Shown: in pieces, positions 11,401 through 23,155 of the stretch
How positions within the stretch are numbered: the stretch's first letter is position 1
Layout of the letters: every line of letters begins with the position of its first letter
Assembly (NCBI GenBank): GCA_002633005.1
Contig: NMRA01000020.1
Coordinates: 1,464,816-1,528,815 of the forward strand
From: Phoronis australis
Lineage: Eukaryota; Phoronida; Phoronidae
Length of the DNA stretch: 64,000 nt
Direction of reading: 5' to 3'
Program-made: the position numbers and the translations under genes
The notes under the pieces: model-generated
Databases searched by the model: none
What the model was told of the DNA's origin: nothing
What the model saw: only the letters and a program-made list of their open reading frames with translations

Positions 11401-14400
11401 TTACAGTTAGCACACTATATATAGAGTATTACAATTAGCGCACTATATATAGAGCATTACAGTTAGTGTACTATGTATGGAGCATTACAGTTAGCGCACT
11501 ATATATAGAGCATTACAGTTAGCGCACTTATATAGAGCATTACAGTTAGAACAGTATAAGTAGAACAAATTCCTTTACCAAAACAGGGAACCTTCATTAA
11601 CTCAAACTTGAGGCCTAACCACCCAAATGTTAAGCATAAATACTCAAAATTGAAACTTCCTCACTCAAACGTGAAGCCTTCACCATCCCGGAATGAAACA
11701 TCCCACCATAATGAGAAGCTTCAGCACCCACACATGAGCTTCACCAACTCAATATAAAGCTTCACCATAAGCTTCGTCACTTGAGTATGACACTTTACCA
11801 TCTGAACTTGAAGATTCACTAACTGAATGTGAAGCTTCACCATCCAAATGCGAAGGTTCACAACACAAATGTGAAGATTCACAACACAAATGTGAAGGTT
11901 CACAACACAAATGTGAAGGTTCACAACACAAATGTGAAGATTCACAACACAAATGTGAAGATTCACAACACAAATGTGAAGATTCACAACACAAATGTGA
12001 AGATTCACAACACAAATGTGAAGATTCACAACACAAATGTGAAGATTCACAACACAAATGTGAAGATTCACAACACAAATGTGAGGATTCACAACACAAA
12101 TGTGAAGATTCACAACACAAATGTGAAGATTCACAACACAAATGTGAAGATTCACAACACAAATGTGAAGATTCACAACACAAATGTGATTACAAATGAT
12201 GAGAAAAATATCACACCACATCATAAGCTAATAAATAAATAAATATATCTTTCAAAAAATTTCAGGACATGTTTTAAACAGTGAATAAGTGCAGCAGCTG
12301 TAAACAGTAGAAGATGAGTGGACAAGTTAGAAATACCTGTGAAAACAGCGGGGGCTTCCCCCTCATCCCCTGTCACATAGTAACAAATATGTCCAGAAGT
12401 GTGGCAGGGAGTGAACAGGCAGCGCACATTGAGTGAACCGATCTGTAAGTAAGGCATACATGTAACAGAAAGTGTTCCTTCATTTAGTATGCATAAAGTA
12501 CAGGCAAGTGATGCCTGTCATAACACCCGCTAAACAATAACTTAAGTATAATTTACCTATCGTTAACAAAATGATGGAAACACTTCGATCCTGTAGTGGT
12601 TAAAACGATACTAAATAACGATTACCTCACCTTACTATATAACATGATCTTCCAAAAACAGGTCTATTAAAACTATTCAACAGGTTGTTTGAATTTTTAA
12701 AGTTGTAACACACATCAAGTTTAACTATTATTAATAATTAACTCAAAAGGTGAAACTAAATATTATCTAACAATCAAAGAACTGTTCCTTTTCAAGGAAA
12801 TGAACACAGCAAAAAGAACAAACAGTAAATGCCAGAAATTTGATTCTTTCAGAAATCTTAAGCAAACTTCATGTACACTACCTTAAACTGGTCTCCATGA
12901 CTAACTTTGTTGTTCAGTTGTTGTATGCGATCATCACCTCCGTAAAACTTGAGATCTCCAACCATTTTAGACAGCTCATCATTACCCCCGGCATGGTCCC
13001 TGCAATCAAGTGTGCTGGCTATAGTTAAAAACACAGCACAGGATATTATACAGGGTATCAAGATTACCGAATAAATTCCGTTAAGTTAGAACTTTATTTA
13101 CCCTTAGGCTGGTATTCCTAGCAATTGTTTTTTATAGACTACTCTTTTAGTACACATCACTATTCAAGAATTGTCTGCAGCACCCTTCCACGCCACCACA
13201 TTGCCTTTCACATTTTTCCTCCATGTTAACGCCCTCTAGAAGTGATGGTTGACACTTTTGATTTATCCCAATTTAATAGCTTTCACATATTTTGAGATGT
13301 CCAATGGAAAAGACTTCCATTGCTTTCAGACGATGAAGCACAATCATAAGTTTACTTACAAGAGAACATGCTGATGAAAAGTTCCATCGTCCATAACAAG
13401 GTTAACCTGATGGGGTAAATCATCTGTGAACAAAACTCTTTGAGTTGCTACATGACATTCTCAACAACAAGCTTTCTCTTTGAACCTACCTTCACTCATA
13501 TTTTAACCAGTTCATGCTCTTTCACGAGATGATTTGTCGTTTAATTGTTCATAAGTCTCCAATCTAATCCTTGCCAACAGTAACAATGATACAATATTCA
13601 CCTACCAGTGGTGATGTGTAGTCAAGACCTGGCTCAGGGCAACACCCTCTTCCCTGACAGCTTGTACCACCTACAATCATAGTGAAACTTTAACACAAGT
13701 TATGAATCATGCCACTCAACCTCACAAACCAACCAAAATGTTTCCATACTATAAAAGAACTGATCTGCATCCCACACTAGATGATCCAGGGCCAAAAACT
13801 ACAGTCTTAACAAGGTTACGGTGAAGGTGTGTACTTAGGCCAATGCACCTATCTGAAGCTGTGTCTATTAGGCATATTCACCGTCCTGTAAGTGAAACAC
13901 TGGAGAAACACCAGGGTTGTCTAATTCGTAAACATAAAAGAGGGCAGCACTGTGTTGTCAAAAATACCCCAATAACTTACGCAGTCCAGCAAGGAAAAGA
14001 ATGAGAGAATTCAATCAGGGTACATGGTGAACAGCTGAAATTAAAAAAGTGTGAAACACCATGTTAAGACAACCTTTCTGGTAGTGTTAAGGTGTTAACT
14101 TAATCCCTGGATGTAGGCTTCTTGACAAAGAGACATTATTTTACCTTACTGGGCTCGACTGGGTCGACAGCAGCGCACGACTTTGTTTTCTCATCAATAA
14201 TCAGGTACATGTAATTGTCCTCTAATGCTGGTATGAGACGGACCTTCATGTCAGCTTGATGGAACTGCAGTGGACTCGAATGGTATGTTAAGGTGGACAA
14301 AGGCTGTCGGCACGTTTTCAGTAAGACTAGAAAGATAAAGTTCACAACGAGTACATATCAATAAATTTAATGAAGACTGGAATTGCGAGAATGGTAAATG

Positions 14401-17400
14401 TTCACATAATAATATTCAACTTAACATTAATCATTAAATTAAAAGTAGATGGAATGCAGACAAACGCATCAAGTTTAAGAAATGCACATATAGCGCACAA
14501 GGAACAGTGGTGTGCAGCGCTACATGCAACTTACGTAGATGCATGCAGCAAAATGTGAAACATTTAACAAAAACTGTTTTACATTAGATACAGGTGCAAG
14601 GGCCCAATTATGTGCACATATGTTAAATGTGTTTCGGTCAACACAAGCAAGGTACTCAAATGCTTCTGAAATTGACACTCTTCAAGCCAGTCAGTTCTTC
14701 CCAAACAGTACACTGACATGTCATGACAAACAGTACCAGCAAATCAGTTCTTCCCAAACAGTACAACTGATATGTGAAAGCAGCAGTTCAGATTGTTCTC
14801 TATAATGAGGTACTATTTAAAGCTGTATTTTGCAATGTTGGGCTGGCTAAAAAATGAAATCGAATTAGGCCTTTTACTCTCACGTGTTTCGACACAAGTT
14901 TCATCACCAACAAGAACATTAGAACCATCAGTGACTCAAGAAACTACAGAGATTACGGATTACGGTTAGCCAACCGTAAAGTTGTGAAATTGAAAATGGC
15001 ACGTTTACGCATTGCCTGTGAGTTGAGCTGTTGGCTTTTCCGGCAACAATTAAAAATGGGAAAAGTGTCAAAATGTTTTTAAACCCCAAAAGGCTCCTTA
15101 TCAGATTTAACACTGACAGCTTAAGAGCAGTGCAGCTTTACGGTAATGTAGTACCCTAAAAAAATTCAAAATTTGGCTAACTTCGGAACATCATCTCTCA
15201 AAAATGTCCGATCATATTCATAAGAAATTTTCAGATACTATGCTTCACACATTATTCCCAAGAATGCTGTTAAGAATTGTTGTCAAAATTTTCATCTTTT
15301 GCATATAAGGGCTATAAAAACAGGACTTCTATAATTTTCATTAGAAAATCTAAGTTTCATAAAACGAAAACGAAATGATATTTTCGAAAACCATAACAGT
15401 GTTTTTGGGAACCAACTCTGAACATTTATGTCAAAAAATTAAGTCATATTGACATACTGTTGTTTCGCTATCAAAGTACTTTTCTCGTTTGCTAAATTTT
15501 ACAAAACAGACATTGTCACGTGACCCAATTAATGGCAGAGAAGTAAAAGTCAAAAATAGAATTCTACAGGTTCTCTACTCTCAGAAAATCTATACAATTA
15601 CTGATTTAAAATCTAGTTTTGTAGATACTTAGCTAAATGTGTACATTTGTCAACAAGGTCCTACCTGACCTTATATGCCATCTTGTTTAACAAACTGCAC
15701 CTGCATTATCAGAATACACTAATGCGGTAAAAAGTAGAAAAACTGATTGCAAAATTTCGCCTTTTGACATTTTGTGCTCTTAAAAGAGAAAACCATGTTA
15801 TATCTTACAGAAAATAACAGTGATAGACTATTGGAGATGTTCAGTTGTAGGGTGTCAATTGTGAGTACACTTCTTTGTGAGCCATGGGAGTTGGTTTGCA
15901 AAAATTTTAGACATTATTAGATGGATAACATAATTGACAGAAATGTTTTAATTACAAAAAGTTAATTGCTGTCCATTTGCAACAACAGACTTCTACAGAA
16001 GTCATTACAGAGTCTGCTGTGACCCCTTCTACCAAGGATCAGGAAAATTATATCACATTTATGCAATGGAATTAACAGGCTTAATCCAGAGCTGATAAAA
16101 TGAGACAATACCATATAATGACTACGTACAACAGCTCAGTAAACATAGCCAACTACAACAAAAGAATTACTGAGAAGACTGTCCCCCCCCCCAGCCACCA
16201 GCCTGTCGAGGGCTCACTGCACACAATCCCCAAATCAAAGACTGGGACATGGCATCATTCATTGCAGCTTGTTGTGTTCAAATGAATACATTCCAAAGAT
16301 TTATTTATTCAATCATAATTTAATAAATAAGTTATTCCTAGGACTTAAAATTCCTACAAAAGGATTATGTGAAGGGAAAAAATATTTTGCTTGCTTTTAA
16401 CCAGATCGATCCCAAGCCATTGTATATATACAGCATATACTGCTTTGCACCATTGTGCTAGGCAGATGGGGTCCTACCCATAACCAAGTAGCAAATTGAC
16501 TTGAAACTGAGCATGTTCTTTAATCAACTCCCATACTTTATTTTGACGATCGGTTCAACTTAAATTGAAGGACGCTCAAGAAAATCCAGTACCCATTTTG
16601 TTACTTAGTGGTTTTTCAAATAGTTTAATAATCTAAATTTAGTGCAGGGTCATTCTTGTCACAACCACCAATCCCCATGAGAAACTTACTGTCACTGTAT
16701 GAACAATGAACCATTGTGTTCCACTGATATCTCCAAATGATGGTTCATAGTTTTATCACATGGTTACACAATAGGGCAATACAGATCCTGGCTGAAACTA
16801 ATCCCTTATAAGACTAATCGCTTTTAAGACATAACACATGAGTATTTTGATACTCCTGTGTTATGTAATCAACAAACTAGTTCTAATATTCAAAAAAAAA
16901 TTGCATTGACCCAAATTGTTTCTGATATCTATTTTATTTTTTCAATTTTGTTGTAAAGGGGAACCTTTGGTGATTTTGTTCACACGAGGGCGCTGTGACC
17001 ATGTTAAGATACAAGTTGGAGATCACAGGAGCTAGGTACATAAACCGATACACCAAGGGACCTTTCAAATGTGGTATGTCTTTTTTCTGTAGAATGTAGC
17101 CCACTCCGTTCACATGCCCTTGAAATTAGCCTATATTCTCAGTACCATAGTCCATAACGCTCAAGGTTAATGGTTTTGCCGATTCTGACTAACCTAGGAA
17201 AGAAAGATTCATACTAGAAATGTTAAGTAATTTTCTTCTACTGGTATGTCACGGCAGTTGTCTAAAATTTGCAAAAATTGGCGTTATCATCCATAAAAAT
17301 TTATCCCTTAGTGAAAGATGGCCAATTTTACAGAATCTGCTAGGTTTTCAAACTAAAAACATTTCACTAATTAATCATTCCTCCCCGGTGTTCAAATAGT

Positions 17401-19569
17401 GTGAAAACAATCTGATATATCATCAGTATTCGACATGAGAGGGAAAATGCCATGAAAAAAGAAAACTTGGGTTTCAGTGCTGTATGCGTTTTTAGACATG
17501 CAAATCCTTTGCACAGAGTATTTGTTTGAAATCCAAAGATGGGTGTCTACACTCAAAAGGTATTTATGACAATATGATCTAGATAGCTTAGGCAGGATGA
17601 GGCACAATTTGCCAAAAACCTCAATGATTGACTCATCTGGACACCACGCTGTAACACAAGTACAACCTATCTTTGACACCTTTTCACATTATTTTGTAAG
17701 TCCATAAAAATTCTGGAACTCAATGTAATAAAACATATGAATGGTCTCACTTAATCAAGGGACATTTTACACGTGACAGAAGACAACTCACTGACTTGGC
17801 TCATCAAAGTGTGCATATCCACAATCGACGACCCGCAACTCAAAAGTTTCTGAAAGCGAGTCTGCAGAAGTTCTTATGATCTCCAGACAAGTAGTAATTT
17901 ATTTCAAATTAAATTCAGTATTATTGAGCTGTTTAATGTATTCAAAATTGTGAAAATTATGATAAGAGTATGAAAACAAAATGGCAAAATCTCAGTGTTA
18001 AATTGCAACTAATGCAAATAAGCTAGCGAATATCATTTTATCATTGATTTCTAATACACAAGGAGGACAAGAGCATTTCTGCATCCATTTTGTCGTCTGG
18101 TGTTTTTTGTAGGCATTTAATCTCCACGCTAAAGCAATTAGTCAACTGAAACAATTGATTGTGATGATAAATGCTTCAAACTGTTGGCAAAAAGTTAGAA
18201 CTGATTCTAACCTTGACACCATTTTTCATTGTATAGCAAGAATGATAAATTTCCTCACTACTGTCCGAGCGAAGTTTAAATTTATTTGAAAAAAACATGC
18301 CACGGCTAAGATCCCTACAGAACTGCACCAAAGAAAATGTGCAGCTTTCATTAGTGAAATATGAGATTGGCATCATTATTGCCACAATCACAAAAACGCT
18401 TCAATACTCTGAAAATTTTGCACAACACACAAAGCCCCTGTGTCAGTAGTCTGTTTATACAGCCACAAGTCATGCGTCTAATCGATATGAGCTGCGCCTC
18501 TAGTTATTACACCTGTTTGCAGGAAAGTTCTTGATTAAGTGGGTACATTTTGTGTTGCTACCCTCAGTAAAGAGGATGGCAGGGATGGTGTGCAGTGCAA
18601 GCAACTTGCACCTGAGACTTGAATGGAATTCATTGCAACAGGTAAGACCGTTGAATGCTTGTTTATTCAACGAAAATCGATGGTGTCGATGGTGGGTACA
18701 CTGTCACTGATTGGCAATTATCTCGCCTGTGGACACCACTGAGTAATGGCATTAGTTCCAGGCAATTACATAGCTGTGCATGCTCCAGGCGGACACCAGC
18801 GATAGTACACCCCCATAAAAATTAGTCATCTCAAAATACAGCAAATAACATCGAACAAAACATACTTTACATACACGTGAATTCTATCACGAACCATGAC
18901 TCCGGGGACAATATAGTTAACATAATTTGAACATCCATGAAAATCTGTCACCATTCACCAGGTGTCAGTATTTTAGGAAGTTATGCAAAATCACACATGT
19001 TGATAAATCGTTAACTATGAATGCAAGGGACACAAATTTTACAAATTCCAAACAATATCTTTCAAATAATGGAGTTGGAATTCTTCGCCAAAGGCATCTT
19101 AATTGCTTTAGATATGCGTCATTGAGGATATGAATGGAAACGGAAAGGATTGCTGATGAAATTAAGCACTTTTAAGGCACTTTGTCCATTTTTAACTAGT
19201 ATTTTTGACAAGTTGAAAACCTCTTTTTGACGAGCGGCTTTGGTCTACCAGGACGAAATTAACAGCGACCAATTGGGACTGTTGTAGCCCCTAGACATCC
19301 AGCCGTGGGGCTACGTGTTGCCTTGCGATTATTTACCTTACACTTACACAGTAAACTAAGTTAACTTCAGACCAGTTAGTAAGCGTTGCCCTTGCCAGCT
19401 GCCGCTGGTCGTCGGCAGATGCAAACATTGTTTATTTTACACCGTGATCATGTAGTCCCCCCATTTTTAGACTATCAAGCACATCATGTGCTTTCACTCT
19501 GCAATTACCTGGTACGCAAGGCGGTGATCTAAAAAAACTCAACGTTTTCAAGACAACACGGAGTTTCAT
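8401..19569 (-). CDS. HAGH: Hydroxyacylglutathione hydrolase (glyoxalase II), complete, 8 coding exons
   Basis: Exons in transcript order: 19569-19509, 14326-14145, 13670-13606, 12999-12882, 12442-12337, 11103-11000, 9872-9691, 8494-8401. All junctions keep phase and give 303 residues; human HAGH long form has 308. It hydrolyses S-D-lactoylglutathione to D-lactate and glutathione, the second step of methylglyoxal detoxification. Seen: metallo-beta-lactamase fold motif THHHWDH (residues 99-105, split by an intron in the Trp codon), CHTSGH (155-160), [13 protein letters not shown] with bridging Asp179, and CGHEY with His218. These cover all expected metal ligands. The C-terminal RKMKDSFK keeps the Arg and Lys positions that bind glutathione in human HAGH. 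Residues 1-20 ([20 protein letters not shown]) are basic and hydrophobic, as in a mitochondrial presequence. Met47, which opens [16 protein letters not shown], is the start of the cytosolic form in vertebrates. Complete zinc ligands and a canonical length argue against PNKD or HAGHL. Confidence 0.96.
8873..8886 (-). promoter_or_regulatory. CTCF-like core motif, HAGH intron 7
   Basis: On the minus strand CCACCAGATAGCGC matches the bilaterian CTCF core CCASYAGRKGGCRS at 13 of 14 positions. Function is inferred from the motif only. Confidence 0.3.
9121..9240. repeat. Minisatellite, 24-bp unit x5, in HAGH intron 7
   Basis: Five back-to-back copies of TGTAAAATATGACTGTCTAC plus TTCA. The second copy starts TATAAAAT and the fourth has one C to T change. 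The low divergence points to recent expansion. Confidence 0.95.
10147..10294. repeat. Minisatellite, 37-bp unit x4, in HAGH intron 6
   Basis: Four copies of a unit starting GTAAACTTTTGAACATTTGC and ending AATGTTGCATTAAA, with one to two substitutions per copy. Confidence 0.95.
11120..11565. repeat. Minisatellite, 28-bp unit, about 15 copies, in HAGH intron 5
   Basis: Unit AGCATTACAGTTAGCACACT plus ATATATAG. The central copies (about 11285-11530) are regular. Copies toward 11120 are degenerate (for example GTACAATAATAGAATATTAC). The array begins within about 20 bases of the exon 6 acceptor, so it abuts the polypyrimidine tract. Confidence 0.93.
11580..12195. repeat. Graded minisatellite, 21-bp unit, about 16 clean copies, in HAGH intron 5
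   Basis: From 11860 to 12190 the unit CACAACACAAATGTGAAGAT plus T repeats about 16 times with almost no change. From 11580 to 11860 related but decayed units (GAAGCTTCACCA variants) continue the array. The period is a multiple of three, so open frames of 137-167 codons appear on both strands; these are not genes. The array lies in HAGH intron 5 (12336-11104). Confidence 0.93.
14247..14249 (-). other. HAGH: Internal start codon for the cytosolic HAGH form
   Basis: ATG for residue Met47, followed by [15 protein letters not shown], which aligns with the first residues of the 260-residue human cytosolic protein. Use of this codon would give 257 residues. Whether it is reached by leaky scanning or by a separate transcript cannot be told from the sequence. 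Confidence 0.7.
14327..19508 (-). other. HAGH intron 1 (5.2 kb)
   Basis: Flanked by donor GTAATT at 19508 and acceptor TTTATCTTTCTAG at 14327. It holds no exon I can support. A 31-bp direct repeat (about 14692-14722 and 14744-14774) begins TCAGTTCTTCCCAAACAGTA. A C-rich run lies at 16183-16192. Frames up to 95 codons (17392-17679, minus) resemble nothing. Confidence 0.6.
19509..19569 (-). CDS. HAGH: HAGH exon 1, putative mitochondrial targeting peptide
   Basis: ATG at 19569-19567 opens a 20-codon frame with Lys and Arg, no acidic residue, and hydrophobic runs. It ends at donor CCAG|GTAATT (last exon base 19509). The one base left over joins the TC that starts exon 2 at 14326 to make a Val codon, so phase agrees without adjustment. 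Exon 1 is assigned from phase and presequence character, not from homology, since presequences are not conserved. An alternative upstream exon near 19.4 kb (MFASADD...) has a strong donor but the wrong phase. Confidence 0.7.
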
Positions 19570-19634
19570 CTGTTCAGGACCGGAGCTGCAGCTCTACTGG
19601 TCTGCAGTTTCGCTTCAAGTTGGTGCTGCACTCC

Positions 19635-19639
19635 ATTGG
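19635..19639 (-). promoter_or_regulatory. CCAAT box near the HAGH start
   Basis: CCAAT on the minus strand 66 bases upstream of the HAGH initiator, in GCCAATGG context. The flanking 200 bases show no TATA box. A single pentamer is weak evidence. Confidence 0.25.
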
Positions 19640-20037
19640 CAAATACTGGAATCTCACTTCTTACTATTTTTTTTTCATTTTTCCGGTTTCAGCTATTTAA
19701 AATTTAACAAGGAATTCTATACGTCTGAAACCATGTGAAACATTAAGGTTGTGTCCAAATATTTATCCAAATAATATATTTGTGAAACGCTGATGTAGCG
19801 CCGTCTGAAGTTCATTGTACTAACTACATTTAGTGGCAAAAAAGTTTTTGTCCGGTCCAAAGTGAAAGTTAGTTTGAAGAATTTAAACAGAAAGAACTAT
19901 TGTAATTCCGAAACCTGCAGGTACGTAAGTTGCTTTGGCGATTCATCTGACCAACTGTCTGAAAAAACCGCTTAGGCTACGCAGCCGACAATCCCCAAAG
20001 GGGCCATGGTAAGATTGTTATTTCGCTGATCACCAGT

Positions 20038-20165
20038 CCCCATGACATGTTCTCTCGTACCTGTTCCCCAAATGATATTCTCTTTCCCTATGTCCCGATG
20101 TTTTCCCTTACGGATGTTCCCCCGCCCCACCCTATATTCCCCCGTCCGATGTTCCCCTGCCTGGT
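20038..20165. repeat. Degenerate pyrimidine-rich repeat (GTTCCCC motif)
   Basis: Short phrases of the type GATGTTCCCC, TGTTCTCTC, ATTCCCCCGTCC and GATGTTTTCCCT recur every 12-20 bases, and a complementary GAACATCGGG and GGGGGAAC follow at about 20209-20255. It looks like a decayed tandem repeat with an inverted partner. Confidence 0.45.
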
Positions 20166-22720
20166 TCATTTAATTCCAATTTCTGCATTTAAAGGGTGAT
20201 ATTTTGGTTCGAACATCGGGACAAGTAACGAAGCCTCGCAGGGATGGGGGAACGTTAATTGGGATGAGGAAATGATGGAGTATAGGGAAACAGCAGTACA
20301 GACAAACAAAACTTTCCAGGTGAACCATGGGAGCTTATTTGGTTTTGTTAAAAGTGTATTCTACCCAATTGGAACAAGCTCCCAGGCCATGGCCGTACCT
20401 GGTGTCTGGCCTGACCTTTGATTGTGGTCATTCATTGAGGGTGAAATTGAAGGTCTGGCTACAACAGCCATAGCCGGGTAGCTAGCAATTGACGTGTGCG
20501 TTATGCAGTCACAGGCGCGCTTGAGAATCTTAATTGTGAGATATCTGGCAGATATTTTGTGGGTTGAAAGAATACAATGGACGTCCCTTGGTACATGAGA
20601 TGTATCAGCTCTGTCTAAAGCCAGTAGCCTTGGTGCAAAATACGTACTCGTTGCAGCAGCCTCAACAACCTTGGCTAATAACGTCACCCATAAAAAACCA
20701 GCTGTAGCTTAACACAAGTTCCGGTAATACTGTTTTGTAAGCGTTGAAGTCTGTAGTTTGGTAGATGTTAGTCTGTGCTGGATGTTACCCCTGTTCATCT
20801 TTTGTTTATAAAGGGCTGGGAGTGATATTGGTCCTAGATAAAGGGTTATCATTTTGCATTTCATACTCTTCTTTTCAACAAAATCATTTTAATTTCAAAC
20901 ATGTCATTGTCTATGAACTTGTATCTCGTCACATTTTGATTAAATATTTTTATGTCACAGTTATGCAATTGACCGCATTATGGAAAAACTTGATATGTCC
21001 TGATTATATAACAGACATTGTCTTTTATTGATTCTTTATTTATGTACGTATGGTACACTTTCCTTAAAGTAGAACAAAAACAATTGCCATTTTTTTAATT
21101 TTCAAAACCGAACTGTATCGTTGAAAATATTTAGGTGTCATTGTTTGTTTGTTAATTGATGGCAGTTGTACAATATAAAGCTTGAGAATGGTTATTTTTT
21201 TCGTATTTTGTTGAAAATTCTGTTAAAACAATTTCTTATTGTTCTGCCATATTGTGTTTAGAAACTTTACCTTAATTTATGTAAATTAGCGAAAATGGCT
21301 ATAAGTCATTTAAATACATACTAGACACAATCAAACACTAATACAGTTGAACTGTGCTATAAACCAGCTTGGATGTGAACATTTCCCCTCAAACTTGGGT
21401 TTGTTTGCACCTGGAAGGAATGGTGTGTGATGTCAGCCATTGCCAACCTATTTGGTAAAAATACGGGTCAGTTTATAAATATTTGTATCTAGTGCTAAAC
21501 TGTGTCATTTAAGTAAAGGTTATGCACATTACAGAAGTCCTGGAAAATTAGTTTTTTTTTGTTTGCCCAAGTTTTGTACTTGAAACATTGTGCCATATTT
21601 GTTGTTATTGCAAAGAAGGTCAAGAGTGCCTGTGCAGCTTGTACATGAACGATTTCAAATTGCATCACACAGTGCTTAACTGGGGAGACAACTGCTTCAA
21701 TTCATCTGAGCAAATGTAGCCTTCTTTTGCTAAAAATGAGTATTTTAGAAAGTGAGCACAGCTATGGGGGGATGTAGTTGTAGTATGGATTTGCTAAAAT
21801 AGAGAGGGCAATGATATCCGTTAAATACAGTATTGCCAAGGCCTACGGACTACATGGCATCATATAAATACGCTAACACACACATCCAAATCAAATGTTT
21901 TGTTTTAACTCAAGACATCTGTTTATTTAAACAGAATGTTGGTATGTGTGTGTTTATTGCAAATTAATTATGATATGGATTCTTGCCAAAGGTTGTTATC
22001 TATTTTCTTTTTGCCTGAAAACCAGGATTAAGTGAATTGATCTTATTTAACAGCTGTATATTGTATACCAAAGTCTCTGAACTAGCACTCATTGATTTGT
22101 TATTGAAACACATATTGCAATAAACTAAATCATGTAAACCGATTGAGTTTGTGGTGCAAATTTAGTCTGTGTTTGCTTATGATTTAAACCAGCATAAACC
22201 TGCCACCCTCATTAGATTTAGATCACTTTCTGCTGAAAAATTAGTCTCAATTTGCTCCTTATTCAGATGAGTAATGTGAAGAGCTGATAGTTGGTTAGTG
22301 CAATAACACACCGTGACAACTTAACGCAATCTGATCTCATGCAATAACAGATTTTTGGCTCTTCATGCACTCGGGAATAGTCTCTCAAATGTGTAGGGTA
22401 CAATTTTAAGGCCAGATTTATAACAGTAACTACACTAAATCAAAAGTCATTTTTTGCTGAAGCTAGGTGTTTGTTTACTCGCTTTAAATTATGACGGGCA
22501 GAAAGTGGAGAAAATGATCGCTTTGTAAAGTGAAAGAGAATTACAGAAATTTTTTATGTTCAGCCAAATGCTAGATCCTGAGATTACTTAGATGTTATTT
22601 TTGCAAAGATTTGAAACAGATGAATTTTAAGAATTTCGGAAGCAGGAAGTTGACAACACATTAGTAATTTATCACTAATGTTCAGTGTGTCTGGCTTTGA
22701 TTAAGTCTTCCTTTAGTCCC

Positions 22721-22774
22721 TCCACACAGAACAACTTGCACTAGAACAACTTACCCCTCTTTTAAGTGGAGCGT

Positions 22775-22775
<1 letters not shown>
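22721..22775. repeat. Dispersed repeat fragment, TTTTAAGTGGAG family
   Basis: Contains AGAACAACTTACCCCTCTTT then TAAGTGGAGCGTCCACAC. A second copy with the same order of blocks is at 24984-25047, and a weaker relative at about 56093-56160. The first copy runs directly into a CA microsatellite. Confidence 0.6.

Positions 22776-22819
<44 letters not shown>
22776..22819. repeat. (CA)n microsatellite, 22 units
   Basis: Uninterrupted CA dinucleotides from 22776 to 22819. Confidence 0.98.
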
Positions 22820-22820
<1 letters not shown>

Positions 22821-23106
22821 CAGATAACTAGAGTAATGCAACAGTCTAAATAGAAGTATGTGATGCCAAATAACCGATAATCGGCAATGTGGGGGTGAAA
22901 TTCAGCAACCAGCTCATGAGAAAATTATGCAGAATTTTTCAATCCTGTTTTGAGATTTCAGTGCGTTAAACAACGTTGGGTGTTGTCTTGACAATATATT
23001 AAGGCAGGTGGTATAAATTTGTTGAAATGTGTTGCGAAAAAAATGCAATAGTCATTGGAGAATGGATCAGGTGATAAGTGTCAGTTGTGCTTGTGTCAAG
23101 GAAGTG

Positions 23107-23155
23107 CATATTGCATAGTGCATAGTGAATATTGCATAGTGCATAGTGCATATTG
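23107..23155. repeat. Short TGCATAGTGCATAT repeat
   Basis: Interleaved copies of CATATTGCATAGTGCATAGTG over about 50 bases. Confidence 0.75.

Noticed and set aside
11721-12242. Three long frames (137-167 codons) on both strands
   Set aside because: They are readings of the 21-bp minisatellite inside HAGH intron 5. The period is seven codons and the unit lacks stops.
13370-13420. A minus-strand segment with acceptor CATCAG, frame [15 protein letters not shown] and donor GTAAGT
   Set aside because: It looks like an exon, but HAGH exons 3 and 4 join directly in phase to make THHHWDHAGG. Inclusion would insert residues between the metal-binding His and Asp and break the frame.
18576-18641. Plus-strand frame [18 protein letters not shown] followed by donor GTAAGACC
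   Set aside because: A good-looking first exon, but no acceptor or homologous downstream exon could be found on that strand, and it lies in HAGH intron 1.
19330-19430. Alternative HAGH first exon ([16 protein letters not shown], donor GTAAGTG)
   Set aside because: The donor is strong, but the exon ends in phase 0 while exon 2 needs phase 1, and the peptide is not presequence-like. It could still be non-coding.
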